From positions 310,001 to 374,000 of the forward strand of contig NZ_CP101808.1 of the NCBI RefSeq assembly GCF_024498255.1: a stretch of DNA of 64,000 nt, in the 5' to 3' direction. The position numbers and the translations under genes were made by a program. Under the pieces are notes generated by a model. It saw only the letters and a program-made list of their open reading frames with translations, ran no database searches and was not told where the DNA came from. Below, in pieces: positions 32,874-42,906 of the stretch; within the stretch, counting starts at the first letter, position 1, and every line of letters starts with the position of its first letter. This DNA comes from Mycoplasmopsis equigenitalium (lineage in GTDB: Bacteria; Bacillota_I; Bacilli_A; Mycoplasmatales; Metamycoplasmataceae).

Positions 32874-32879
32874 TGCAAT

Positions 32880-33698
32880 ATGAATAAAAATATTATTTTC
32901 CTAGATTTAGATGGTACCACACTTAATGATAAACATGGTAAAAAATTGTTTGTTTCCGATGCTAATATTAAAGCAATTAAAGCAGCTAAAAAGCACTTTC
33001 GGTTTGTAATTTCAACTGGTCGTCCCTTTCGCGACCTTTCGGTTCGGGTAATGAAGGCGCTTGAGCTTGATGATATTATCTACTGAAATGGTGCCAGCGC
33101 CGTTGTGGATAATAAGGTTATTGTAGATAAACCAATGGCCGCAAATGATGCTAACGCTTTTATTAAATACGCAAAAGCTAATAAGTTAAATATTGTGTTT
33201 GAAAGTAATAAAAAGGACACATATTTCCGTAGTAATTGACTTAAAATGTTTTCAGTTTTTGTCAAGGGTGCTTATGTTCGTCACATTAAACGCCTTGATG
33301 AAGATAAGATTTTTTACAAGGCGCTTGTTTTTGGTCATACTCGCAAAAAGTTACAACAAATTTATGATTTTGTTAATTCACTACCAAATACAATTTGTGT
33401 TTTTTCAGGTAGTCGATCACATTATTTAGAGATCACTCATAAGGAAGCAACAAAAGGACTTGCGGAGGTTGCTGTCGCTAATTACTATCAAGTTGATCCA
33501 AAGGACTGTATTCATATTGGCGATACAATGAATGACGGAACTTGCAAGGGGTATGTTGGTAAGTTAATAGCGGTTGGTAATGCCTCAAGCGCATTAAAAG
33601 AAATTGCTGATGAAGTTTACGATGTCTGTGCTAAAGATGATGCAATTAAATATATACTAAAAGATTTGATAAACAAAAAAAACAAGCAAATTTCGTAG
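32880..33698 (+). CDS. Cof-type HAD phosphatase
   Basis: This 272-residue HAD hydrolase has motif I FLDLDGTTL, motif II FVISTGRPFR, the conserved Lys (HKEATKGLAE) and motif IV HIGDTMNDGT. The cap is of the Cof type. Probably a cytoplasmic sugar-phosphate or nucleotide phosphatase; substrate not readable. TGA encodes Trp at 33084 and 33237. Divergent from the membrane protein gene with 63 bases between them. Confidence 0.88.
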
Positions 33699-33712
33699 CT
33701 TGTTTTTTTTAT
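33676..33712 (+). terminator. Intrinsic terminator after the HAD phosphatase
   Basis: AAAAACAAGC pairs with GCTTGTTTTT around the TAG stop, followed by more T. Confidence 0.82.
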
Positions 33713-33752
33713 TTTACTGATTGCGTAATACATCACTTTTTACATAATAGTA

Positions 33753-33758
33753 TATAAT
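33753..33758 (+). promoter_or_regulatory. -10 box of gyrB
   Basis: TATAAT 49 bases upstream of gyrB. The leader between it and AAGGAG is almost pure A/T. Confidence 0.5.
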
Positions 33759-33807
33759 TTTAATGTTTATATAATATATATAACTTATATATATAATAAG
33801 GAGAAAT

Positions 33808-35736
33808 ATGGCAAAAAATAATAATGAATATGGCGCAAGTAATATTCAGGTTCTAGAAGGACTAGAAGCGGTTCGTAAAAGACCTGGGATGTACATCGGG
33901 AGTGTTGGTAAAAGAGGTCTTCACCACTTAATTTGAGAAATTGTTGACAACTCAGTCGATGAAGCAATGGCGGGCGAAGCGACAAAAGTAATTATTACTA
34001 TTGGTAATGATGGTTCGATTAAAATAGAAGACGATGGACGGGGCATTCCAGTCGATATCCATCCAAAAACAAGAAGATCAACTGTTGAAACTGTATTAAC
34101 AGTTTTACATGCTGGTGGTAAATTCGACAGTTCATCTTATAAAGTTTCTGGTGGTTTACACGGTGTTGGTGCTTCAGTAGTTAATGCCTTAAGTAGTCAT
34201 CTTGAAGTATGAGTAAAACGTCAAGGTAAAATTCATTATATGGAATTTAAAAATGGTGGTAAGCCAGTTAAGGCATTAAGTGTAATCGGTGATGTTGGAG
34301 TTAGCGATACGGGAACAACCATCAAATTTACACCTGATTTTACTATTATGGATAATAATGAATTTGATCTCTCAGTTATCTTAGACCACGCTAAGCAAAT
34401 CGCCTATCTTAATAAAGGAATTCATATTGCTGTTATTGATGAACGTGTAAACTTTGAAAAAGAATTCTTATTTGCTGGTGGAATTGTTGATTATATTAAC
34501 GAATTAAACAAAAACCGTAAAGTACTACACCCTGAACCAATTTATGCTGAAGGCGAATACAGCGATGGCAAAGATACAATTCAAGTTGAAGTTGCAATCC
34601 AATATAATGAAAACTACCAAAATAATATTATTTCTTATGCTAACAACATTATTACTGCCGAAGGCGGAACACACGAAACCGGGTTCTTTGATGCCCTTTT
34701 AAGAATTATTAATAATTATTCAATGGCAAATGGGTTAATTAAAACTGAAAAAGAAAAATTAACTCGTGATGATATTAAAGAAGGCTTAACTGCTATCGTT
34801 TCGATTAAACATACCGATCCATTGTTTGAGGGTCAAACCAAAGGTAAATTAGCAAATAAAGATGCGCGGAAAGCAGTTAATAGTGTTTTTAGCGAAGTGC
34901 TAGAACGTTTCCTAAATGAAAACCCAACTGAAGCAAAACTAATTTGCTCTAAAGCATTAATTAGTAAAAAAGCGCGTGAAGCCGGAATTGCGGCGCGTGA
35001 AGCAACAAGAAAAAAATCTCCTTTTGAAATTGGTGCTTTACCAGGTAAATTAGCTGATTGTACAACACGAAATGCAGAATTTGGCGAATTATACATTGTC
35101 GAAGGGAACTCAGCTGGCGGTAGCGCTAAGATGGGGCGTGATCGTCAAACCCAAGCGATTTTGCCACTGCGTGGGAAAGTTATTAATGCTGAAAAAAACC
35201 AGTTCCACAAAGTGTTGGCAAACGAAGAAATCAGAACCCTGATTACCGCGATTGGAACCGGAATTGGTGATGAGTTTAACATTAACAAAATTAGATATCA
35301 CAAAATTATTATTATGACCGATGCCGATGTCGATGGCGCACACATTCGAACCTTATTATTAACATTCTTGTATCGTTTCTTTAGACCAATTATTGAGTAT
35401 GGTTTTGTGTATATAGCACAACCACCACTTTACAAAATTACTAAAGGGAAACAAATTTGATATGCATATAGTGATGCACAAAAAGAACAAATTATTAAAG
35501 CAAATTTAAATGACCAAAAATATACAATTCAACGTTACAAAGGGCTTGGAGAAATGGATCCAGAACAACTTTGAGAAACAACAATGAATCCTGAAACTAG
35601 AATGATGTATCAAGTCCAAATTAGTGATTTTAGTGAAGCAAATAACATCTTTAGTACATTAATGGGGAGTGATGTTCTTCCACGTCGTGAATTCATTGAA
35701 CAAAATGCTAAATTTGTTAAAAATATTGATGCTTAA
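33808..35736 (+). CDS. gyrB: DNA gyrase subunit B
   Basis: This 642-residue ATPase subunit of gyrase shows the GHKL ATP-binding elements ([37 protein letters not shown]) and the TOPRIM domain with [23 protein letters not shown] and [13 protein letters not shown]. The GyrB tail ([21 protein letters not shown]) is complete. It stands alone with its own promoter and terminator; gyrA is not in the window. The GNS in place of the common GDS in the EGxSAGG motif is noted. Confidence 0.95.
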
Positions 35737-35760
35737 GAACAACGCAAGTTGTTCTTTTTT
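35735..35760 (+). terminator. Intrinsic terminator of gyrB
   Basis: Stem AAGAACAAC / GTTGTTCTT with a GCAA loop, then a T run. Confidence 0.88.
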
Positions 35761-35776
35761 ATATAATTAAAATACA

Positions 35777-37051
35777 ATGTTTAAACAAGGACAAATTATT
35801 GAAAATGTAAATATTAATGAAATAACTTATGAAGGGTATGGAGCCGTACGATTTGATAAACATTTACTGTTAGTGGAAAATGCTTTAATTAATGAAAACG
35901 TAGATATTAAGGTGTATAAGACAACTAGCAAAATATCTTATGCCAGGGTTATAAGATTTAATAAGATCTCAAATGACCGTGTCGTTGATGCCGATAGCGC
36001 TTTGTTAGCGTCAGGAGCAGCGCCTTTAAGTAATATTTCATATGATAAACAATTAGCATTCAAACAAAATTTTGTTAAAATGCTTTTTAGACGTCAACTT
36101 GGATATGAGAATGTTAGTCAAATAGTACCATCACCAAAAGAATGAAATTACCGAAATAAAATAACCATTTTTCTGCAAAATTCAATAAAAAATACTGAAT
36201 TTGGCTTGAAAATGAAGAATTCTAATATTGTCGTTTCTCAGCAAGGTTTTAAACTTGCAGACACCTTAATTAGTGATTTTATTAATTATTTAAAAACATT
36301 TAAAATTTCAGATTTTAGTGGTGTTGAGTCTTTAACGATTCGAACAGGAAATGATGAAATTCAACTTATTTTAAATACTGAAAATTTGAATAAAATTAAT
36401 AACAATTTTGCTGAAAAAATTTTATTAAATTATAAGAAAGTTAAATCTCTAGTTTTGAAAAAAGAAAATAAAATTTTAGACTATAAAAATCAGTTATCTT
36501 TGTTTGATCAATTTGGACACATTACATTTGAAATTAATCCTAATTCGTTTTATCAAGTAAACAAAGAACAAACGCAAAATATATACAATAAAATTAAAGA
36601 ATTTATTAGTAGGTTAAACTCAAAAAGCGTGCTGGATTTATATTGCGGTATTGGGACAATAGGGTTATATGTTGCCGAAAAAGTTGATAAAATACTTGGG
36701 ATCGAAGTTGTACCCGAAGCAATAAATAACGCTAAAACTAATGCTAATTTAAATAAGATAACTAATGCTAATTTCATTTGTAAAAACGCTTCAAAAATAA
36801 CTAGTCAGACACTCGAAGGTATTGATACAATAATTGTTGATCCCCCTCGTAGCGGTTTAAGTAGTGCTGAGATTAATATACTTAACAAATCAAGTATCAA
36901 AAATATTATTTATTTAAGTTGTAATCCCCATACTTTAGTTAGGGATTTGCAATTGTTTAAAGAAATTAAAATTAAAGAAGTAATTCCTTTTGATATGTTT
37001 CCACAAACGCCACACATAGAAACTCTCGTTTTACTTGAAAGAAAAGCATAG
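35777..37051 (+). CDS. SAM-dependent RNA m5U methyltransferase (RlmCD/TrmA family)
   Basis: This 424-residue enzyme has an N-terminal TRAM-like domain (ITYEGYGAVRF) and a SAM-binding Rossmann domain (VLDLYCGIGTIGLYVA). The motif VDPPRSGL and the catalytic-Cys motif LSCNPHTLVRDL follow, ending HIETLVLLERKA. It probably makes 5-methyluridine in 23S rRNA. The Cys ligands of the Fe-S cluster found in RumA-type members are missing (SGAAPLSNISYDKQL at that place). Trp at 36145 is TGA. Its last 39 bases form the start of the 445-bp direct repeat and recur at 43868, so the gene 3' end is duplicated on the other side of the foreign island. Confidence 0.9.
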
Positions 37052-37457
37052 AAGTTGGCTTAGATGCAGCAAATTTAAAAAATGAAAATGATGAACTTAG
37101 AGTGACGCAATTATGGTTATTTTGTAATTCGTCAATTTTTGATATAGATTTCTTGTCTAACTAATAGCAATATTATTTTTAAAATCTAAGAATAGTTTTG
37201 ATACATAAAATTTAAAAATAGTAAGAAATGAAAGGATTTTAAGTTAGATTTTATGAAAATCTATAAACTAATTTAAGCCAAGAACCAATACATTTTTGTA
37301 AAAAATGTTAACATGTATATGTTAAATATTTAAAAAATAGCAATTTTATGAATTGGACAAAGTCTATAAAAGAACTAAAGAAATTAACGTCTTAATTTGC
37401 GAATAATTTGCTAAAAAAAACTGTCTTTTTTGCGTTGAAGCAATAGATTAAAAAAGC
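37013..37457 (+). repeat. 445-bp direct repeat, copy A (left border of island)
   Basis: From CACATAGAAACTCTCG inside the methyltransferase gene to AAAAAAGC at 37457 this stretch matches 43868-44311 with only four substitutions and one single-base deletion by eye. Weaker similarity continues about 45 bases further. Within it are the last 13 codons of the methyltransferase gene and about 400 non-coding bases. They include a perfect palindrome TTAACAT-GTAT-ATGTTAA (37308-37325) and a hairpin AGATTTT-ATG-AAAATCT. No gene is evident; a 37-codon open stretch after the stop (DAANLKNENDELRVTQLW) may be a remnant. Confidence 0.95.
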
Positions 37458-37469
37458 GAGTAACAGCCA

Positions 37470-37685
37470 GTGAAAAGAGAATTAAGGAAAAATATTGAAA
37501 TAGTAGAAGATAGAAAGAAACAAAGAATTGTTAAAACTAAGAAAGTCTATCCACCAGATATAGATGCTTGTAAATATTTTTTGATGATTAAGTTTGGTAG
37601 AGATTACTCACCTAGAAAGTTTGAATTAGAGATTCTAGAAAAGAAAACTGCTGAAGCTGTAGAACTTTGGCCAGAAGATAAATAA
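37470..37685 (+). CDS. Small protein, possible phage-type fragment at the island border
   Basis: A 71-residue ORF starting at GTG, with an in-frame stop just upstream and no convincing ribosome site. It is highly charged, with KVYPPDIDACKYFLMIKFG and a Glu/Lys-rich tail ending LWPEDK. The PPDxxAxxYFL pattern recalls the C-termini of phage terminase small subunits and similar helix-turn-helix proteins, but this is from memory and weak. It begins where the direct repeat fades, so it is probably a truncated gene left by the recombination that brought in the island. Its one Trp is TGG. Confidence 0.4.
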   Translation: MKRELRKNIEIVEDRKKQRIVKTKKVYPPDIDACKYFLMIKFGRDYSPRKFELEILEKKTAEAVELWPEDK

Positions 37686-37938
37686 TTTACTCCCCCCGGT
37701 CTCGATTTTATTTTTAAAGCCTTTGGTATCGTGCGCAAGGCCTCCAATATACGTGACCTAAATTTTTCAAAAATCAGGTATTTATTTTGAGATTATGAGA
37801 AAATATAAGACTTTAGTGGGAATAACTGAGAAAATAATGAGAATTTTTCTAAATTATGTTTATTTGGTTTCGTGGACAAAAGATCATAAAAGTGATATAC
37901 TAATCACATAAAGAAATAAACAAATTGGAGGCGGTAAT
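37686..37938 (+). promoter_or_regulatory. Spacer with promoter and operator of the XRE-hsdM operon
   Basis: No gene is seen. A locally GC-rich tract (TACTCCCCCCGGTCTCGA, near 37690) is out of character for the genome and resembles a tRNA or tmRNA 3' end, without proof. A strong promoter lies at TGGACA (37873-37878), 17 bases, TATACT (37896-37901). GTGAT-N6-ATCAC (37892-37907) overlaps the -10 and is a plausible operator for the XRE protein encoded next. GGAGGC is the ribosome site. Confidence 0.6.
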
Positions 37939-38139
37939 ATGAAATACTCTGAAGCAATTAAAAAGTTGAGAAAAAAGATGATTTTAACTCAGACTGAATT
38001 TGCTAATATGTTTGAAGTTTCTTTTGGTACTGTAAATAGATGGGAATCTGGTAAGTATAGACCAACTACTAAAGTTAAAAGAAAATTACAACCTTACTTT
38101 GAAAAATATAATATCGATGTAGATGTGGAGGAGGAGTAA
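37939..38139 (+). CDS. XRE-family helix-turn-helix regulator
   Basis: This 66-residue Cro/CI-type DNA-binding protein has HTH sequence LTQTEFANMFEVSFGTVNRW followed by ESGKYRPTTK. It is a single-domain protein of the kind that controls restriction-modification operons. Only 3 bases separate it from hsdM. It probably represses its own promoter through the inverted repeat at 37892-37907 and thereby delays or limits expression of the enzymes. The Trp is TGG. Confidence 0.85.
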   Translation: MKYSEAIKKLRKKMILTQTEFANMFEVSFGTVNRWESGKYRPTTKVKRKLQPYFEKYNIDVDVEEE

Positions 38140-38142
38140 ACA

Positions 38143-39621
38143 ATGTCACAAATCATTAATGAAGATATCTTATGGGGTGCTGCTGAAAAGCTTAGAGATA
38201 AATGCGATCCTGCAGATTATAAAAATGTTGTTTTAGGATTAGTTTTCTTAAAATACGTAAGTGACAAGTTTTCTGCTAAATATAAAGAATTAGCAAAAGT
38301 TGGTGACGGAAGAGAAAAAGACGATGATTATTACATCTCAGATCACGTTTTTATCGTCCCTAAAGAAGCTTTATGGGATACTGTAGCTTCTCATTCAAAA
38401 CAAGAAGATTTAGGCCAAATAATCGATAATGCATTTATTTGTCTTGAAAGGAGCAATAATCAATTAAAGGGTATTTTACCTAAAACATATTCAAAGAGTG
38501 ATCTAGATAAAACAGCATTGGGTGAACTTGTAGATTTTTTCTCAAATAACTTAAATATGGAAGATGCCGATGGTGACTTCTTCGGACAAGTATATGAATA
38601 TTACATTGGCGCATTCGCTAAATATATTCCAACAAAAGGCGGAGAGTTCTTTACTCCTAAATCTGTTGTTGAATTGATGGTTGATATTCTAGAACCATAT
38701 CAAGGTAGAGTTTATGATCCTTGTTGTGGATCTGGTGGTATGTTCGTTCAATGTTCTAAATTCGTAAAAGAACATCAAGGTAATGTTGATGATATTTCCA
38801 TCTTCGGTCAAGAATCAAATCCAGGAACATGGAAGATGGCCAAGATGAATTTAGCTATCAGAGGATTAGAAGGTAATCTTGGTGAAAGAAATGGTGATTC
38901 ATTTACTGATGATTTGCATAAAGCATTAAGAGCAGATTTCATCATCGCAAATCCACCATATAACCTAAAACAATATTGGAAACCATCTCTTGAAGGAGAT
39001 CCTAGATGGTTATTTGGTAGACCAGATGATAAGAATGGTAACTATGCATGGTTATCCTTAATGTATGCAAAATTAGCTCCTAGAGGAAAAGCAGCAATTC
39101 TTATGCCTAATGGTGCAACAACAAGCAATACACATGATGATTATAAAATTAGAAAGGCTATGATTGAATCTGGAAAAGTAGAAGCAATTTTAGCGTTACC
39201 TAATAAATTATTCTCTAATGTTTCTATTTCTGTCCAATGTTGGATTTTAAATAGAGCTAAAACAGATAGAAGCGTGTTATTTATTAATGCTGATGAAATG
39301 GGGACTTTAATTTCTAGAAAGATTAGAGTTTTAGAACAAAAAGACATTAATAAAATTGTAAAAGCCTATAAAGATTTCACAAACGGAAATCTTGAAGATA
39401 TACCTGGTTTCTGTAAAGGAGCGTCTTATGATGAAATTCAATCAAAAGATTATTCTTTAAATCCGGGAAGATATGTAGGAGCTGATGAGTCTAACAAAAT
39501 GACTCAAGAAGAAATTCAAGAGGAGTTAAGAAAGACTACAGCCGAATTATTAGAATTAATGAAGGAGGGAAAGGAACTAGAAGATAAAGTTAAAGAGATT
39601 TTAGAAGAAGAATTGAGATAG
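38143..39621 (+). CDS. hsdM: Type I restriction-modification methyltransferase subunit (island system)
   Basis: This 492-residue N6-adenine methyltransferase subunit has the N-terminal HsdM domain (DILWGAAEKLRDKCDPADYK) and the SAM motif DPCCGSGGMF. The catalytic motif is NPPY (NPPYNLKQYW), and the C-terminal part typically contacts HsdS. Complete and without internal TGA; all seven Trp are TGG. GGAGGAG precedes the ATG. No hsdS follows; 130 bases later hsdR starts. It must use a specificity subunit encoded elsewhere, act without one, or be inactive. Confidence 0.94.
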   Translation: MSQIINEDILWGAAEKLRDKCDPADYKNVVLGLVFLKYVSDKFSAKYKELAKVGDGREKDDDYYISDHVFIVPKEALWDTVASHSKQEDLGQIIDNAFICLERSNNQLKGILPKTYSKSDLDKTALGELVDFFSNNLNMEDADGDFFGQVYEYYIGAFAKYIPTKGGEFFTPKSVVELMVDILEPYQGRVYDPCCGSGGMFVQCSKFVKEHQGNVDDISIFGQESNPGTWKMAKMNLAIRGLEGNLGERNGDSFTDDLHKALRADFIIANPPYNLKQYWKPSLEGDPRWLFGRPDDKNGNYAWLSLMYAKLAPRGKAAILMPNGATTSNTHDDYKIRKAMIESGKVEAILALPNKLFSNVSISVQCWILNRAKTDRSVLFINADEMGTLISRKIRVLEQKDINKIVKAYKDFTNGNLEDIPGFCKGASYDEIQSKDYSLNPGRYVGADESNKMTQEEIQEELRKTTAELLELMKEGKELEDKVKEILEEELR

Positions 39622-39751
39622 TGTTAACTATGTTGTTTTAGAAAATTTTAATTTATAAATATATTAAGACATTTTTTGATATTTCCTTTTCGCAAAACCA
39701 AGACAAAACTGGTATAAATGTGATATTCTTTTAGAAAGAGAGGTGAATTCA
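39622..39751 (+). promoter_or_regulatory. hsdM-hsdR spacer of the island system
   Basis: 130 bases without a gene, where an hsdS would often lie. A TATAAA box near 39713 and AGAGAGG before the hsdR start suggest an own promoter. No recognisable HsdS remnant is visible. Confidence 0.35.
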
Positions 39752-42700
39752 ATGGTATACGAAAGTGTAATAGAAGAAACAATCATATCTTTATTACAAA
39801 ATAAAGGTTATGAACTAATTGATGAAAATGACCATTGGGTTGCAAATAGAAGTCTTGATGAGTTTATTAATAAAGACTTGCTTTTAGAATGCCTAAGAAA
39901 AATTAATAAAGTTAAAAACGATGGTGTATTAGTAGATGCTATTAATGCTATTACCAGATTAGAAAATCCTTCTTTATTTGAAAGAAACTTCGCTTTTCAT
40001 AAATATTTAGTTGACGGAATTACAATTGAATCTAAGGTCTATAAAGTTAATCCGTTAATTAAGTTTATTGATTTCAACAATCCAGAAAACAACGTTTTTC
40101 AGGTTTGCCACCAAGTAAAATTTAAAGAAGGTAAAAACACAAGAATACCTGATGTAATTATATATGTAAATGGTCTTCCATTGGTTGTTATGGAACTCAA
40201 ATCTTTTGATGAAGATGCAACTAATGCGACATTAGATCATGCATATGCTCAATTAGGTTCTCATAGTGAATCTAATGGATACCGCTATGATATTCCTACA
40301 TTATTTAACTATAATGCATTTTTAGTTATTTCTGATGGAGTAACAACTAAAGTTGGAACACTAACATCTAAGATTGATAGATATAATGAATGGAAGAGTG
40401 TATCTGGTGAAAAAGGATATGATAGCTCATGTGTTACTAAGCTAAATATATTAATTGATGGTTTATTCGATACTTCTATATTATTAGATGTCATTAAGAA
40501 CAATCTTTTCTTTATTCAAGACAAGAATGATAAACCTATCAAAATCATGTCTCAATATCACCAATATTTCGGTGTAAACAAAGCATTAGATTCTATTCTT
40601 AAAACAGTTAAACCTAATGGTGATGGTAAAGCTGGTATTGTATGGCATACACAAGGTAGTGGTAAGTCATTCTCAATGGTTATGCTTGCTCATAGATTAT
40701 TAATTGAAAAATCACTTAATGTACCAACTATTGTTTTGTTAACAGATAGAATTGATCTTGACGATCAACTATATAAGACATTCTATAGTGCTAGACAATA
40801 TTTAAAATGCGAACCAGTTATTGCTAGATCAAGAGAAGACTTAGTTAAGAAATTAAATAAGATTAAACAAGGCGGAGTTATCTTAACTACCGTTGGAAAG
40901 TTTGATAAAGAGAACCTTCCAAAGAATGAAAGAAATAACATTATTGTTATGACCGATGAAGCTCATAGAGGGCATTATGGAATTTATGAGACTGTTCATT
41001 ATGAAAAGAATAAAGAAACTGACGAAATGGAAGCAGTATTTAAATATGGTGTAGAAAAATATATTAGAGAAGCCATGCCTAATGCTACATTTATTGGTTT
41101 TACTGGTACTCCAGTTTCTACAAAAGATAAACAAACTACTGATATTTTTGGAGATATCATTGATGTTTATGATATGACTCAATCTGTTATAGATGGTTCT
41201 ACAGTCAAACTTTATTATGAATCTAGACTTACTAAGGTATGGACTAATGATGAAGTTCTAAAACAAATTGACGAATATTATGATGACCTAGAAAAAAACG
41301 AGAGAGCTGATTTTAAATCAATTGAAAGATCTAAAGCAGAAATGTCTAAGATTAAAGTTATCTTAGAAGATGATGATATGATTGATTTGTTTGCTAAAGA
41401 TATTTTAGCTCATTATGATGACAGAAAGAATTTCTTAAATGGTAAGGCAATGATAGTATGTCAGACTAGAGTTGCTGCAGCTAAACTTTATAGAAAAATA
41501 GTAGAAAAGCTAGGACCTGATATGAAGGATCAAGTCATCTTAGTTGCTACCGAATCTAATAAAGATACTGAAGAAGAAAGAGAACTATTTAAGAATAGTG
41601 ATTATAGAAAAGAACTAGGTGAGGAGTTTAAGAAAGACAATTCAAAATATAAGATAGCTATTGTATGTGATATGTGGCTAACTGGATTTGACGTTCCAGA
41701 TCTTGATGTAATGTACTTTATTAAGAGATTAAAATCATATAACTTAATGCAAGCTATCGCTAGAGTAAACAGAGTTTATCCTGGAAAGTTCTATGGTTTA
41801 ATTGTTGATTATATTGGTTTAGGTAAAGCTTTAGATGATGCTTTAACTCAATATACAGATAGAGACAGAGAAAATAACTGCCAAGATATTAAGAAAGAAA
41901 TTTATAACATTCTAAAAGAAAAGCTTTCTATTCTTAATGAATGGTTCTATAAGATTGATAAATCTAAATTCTATAGTAAAGACTCATTAACTAGATTTAC
42001 TGCTATCCAAGAAGGAACTCAATTTATCTTAAGTGATAAAAAGAGAGAGGATACATTCATCCAAGATTTATCTTTAACAATCAAACAAGCCTTTGTTGTA
42101 TGTGGTAGTATTGCTACAGAAGATGAAAAGAATGATGTTTATTATTATTTGGCTATTAGAAGCTATATTTTAAAGTTAAGAACTAAGACTGGCTCAGTAA
42201 CTACTAAAGAGATGAATGAATATGTTTCAAATCTTTTAGCAGATGCTATTAAGGGCGATGAAGTAAAAGTATTAACTTTTGGTAAAGATGATTCAATCAA
42301 CGCTATTGATTTATTAAGTGCTGAAAAGATAGAAGAGTTAAGAAAGAAAAATCCTCCTCTAGTATTTGTTGAGATAGTTAAGAAATTACTTGAAAGAGCT
42401 ATTGCTGAATCAAGAAAGAATAACTTCTTTAAATCGCAAGAATATTCTAAACGTTTAAGAAAAATACTTGAAAAATACAACGATAGAGACGGCACATTTG
42501 CGCCAGAATCAACTATTATTGATTTGGTGAGCTTTGCTGGGGAGATGGTTTCTGATGAAAAAGAAGCCAATAAACTAGGTATCTTTGGTAGAGAAAGAGC
42601 ATTCTATGATGCTTTGATTAGAGACAAGTCTGCTCAAGAATTATTAAATGATGAAACATTAAAATTAATTGCTAGAGAATTAAAAGAAGTAGTAGAAGAA

Positions 42701-42859
42701 TATGCTTCAACTGACTGGTCTAATAAAGAATCTACTCGCGCAAAGATGAGAACAAAGATTAAAGAGTGCTTAAAGAAATATAATTATCCACCTAAGTATC
42801 AAAAACAAGCTGTGGATGAAGTAATTAAACAAGCTGAATACATCATGAACGAAAATTAA
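39752..42859 (+). CDS. hsdR: Type I restriction endonuclease subunit R (island system)
   Basis: This 1035-residue motor and nuclease subunit has an N-terminal PD-(D/E)xK nuclease (RIPDVIIYVNGLPLVVMELKS). The SF2 translocase shows Walker A HTQGSGKS (about residue 299), DEAH box MTDEAHRGHYG, FIGFTGTPVS and QAIARVNR. The C-terminal domain is helical. It cuts DNA away from unmethylated targets when joined to HsdM and HsdS. ATG 39752 is preferred to GTG 39743 because AGAGAGGTG gives better spacing. All seven Trp are TGG. It shares little sequence with the second hsdR at 44371, so this is a different type I family. Confidence 0.94.
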   Translation: MVYESVIEETIISLLQNKGYELIDENDHWVANRSLDEFINKDLLLECLRKINKVKNDGVLVDAINAITRLENPSLFERNFAFHKYLVDGITIESKVYKVNPLIKFIDFNNPENNVFQVCHQVKFKEGKNTRIPDVIIYVNGLPLVVMELKSFDEDATNATLDHAYAQLGSHSESNGYRYDIPTLFNYNAFLVISDGVTTKVGTLTSKIDRYNEWKSVSGEKGYDSSCVTKLNILIDGLFDTSILLDVIKNNLFFIQDKNDKPIKIMSQYHQYFGVNKALDSILKTVKPNGDGKAGIVWHTQGSGKSFSMVMLAHRLLIEKSLNVPTIVLLTDRIDLDDQLYKTFYSARQYLKCEPVIARSREDLVKKLNKIKQGGVILTTVGKFDKENLPKNERNNIIVMTDEAHRGHYGIYETVHYEKNKETDEMEAVFKYGVEKYIREAMPNATFIGFTGTPVSTKDKQTTDIFGDIIDVYDMTQSVIDGSTVKLYYESRLTKVWTNDEVLKQIDEYYDDLEKNERADFKSIERSKAEMSKIKVILEDDDMIDLFAKDILAHYDDRKNFLNGKAMIVCQTRVAAAKLYRKIVEKLGPDMKDQVILVATESNKDTEEERELFKNSDYRKELGEEFKKDNSKYKIAIVCDMWLTGFDVPDLDVMYFIKRLKSYNLMQAIARVNRVYPGKFYGLIVDYIGLGKALDDALTQYTDRDRENNCQDIKKEIYNILKEKLSILNEWFYKIDKSKFYSKDSLTRFTAIQEGTQFILSDKKREDTFIQDLSLTIKQAFVVCGSIATEDEKNDVYYYLAIRSYILKLRTKTGSVTTKEMNEYVSNLLADAIKGDEVKVLTFGKDDSINAIDLLSAEKIEELRKKNPPLVFVEIVKKLLERAIAESRKNNFFKSQEYSKRLRKILEKYNDRDGTFAPESTIIDLVSFAGEMVSDEKEANKLGIFGRERAFYDALIRDKSAQELLNDETLKLIARELKEVVEEYASTDWSNKESTRAKMRTKIKECLKKYNYPPKYQKQAVDEVIKQAEYIMNEN

Positions 42860-42860
42860 G

Positions 42861-42892
42861 AGAGCTCGCGAGTTAATCTCGCGAGTTTTTTC
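42861..42892 (+). terminator. Intrinsic terminator after island hsdR
   Basis: CTCGCGAG (42865-42872) and CTCGCGAG (42878-42885) form an 8-bp GC-rich stem with loop TTAAT and a T6 tail. The GC-rich stem contrasts with native terminators here. Confidence 0.9.
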
Positions 42893-42906
42893 AAAATGGA
42901 GGGAAT

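Noticed and set aside
37680-37710. 3' end of a tmRNA or tRNA gene as an annotated feature
   Set aside because: Only a short CCCCCCGG-type run supports it, with no foldable acceptor or T arm. Kept as a speculation in the findings only.
42163-42570. Minus-strand 135-codon ORF inside hsdR
   Set aside because: It is a shadow of the hsdR reading frame with no ribosome site or family similarity.
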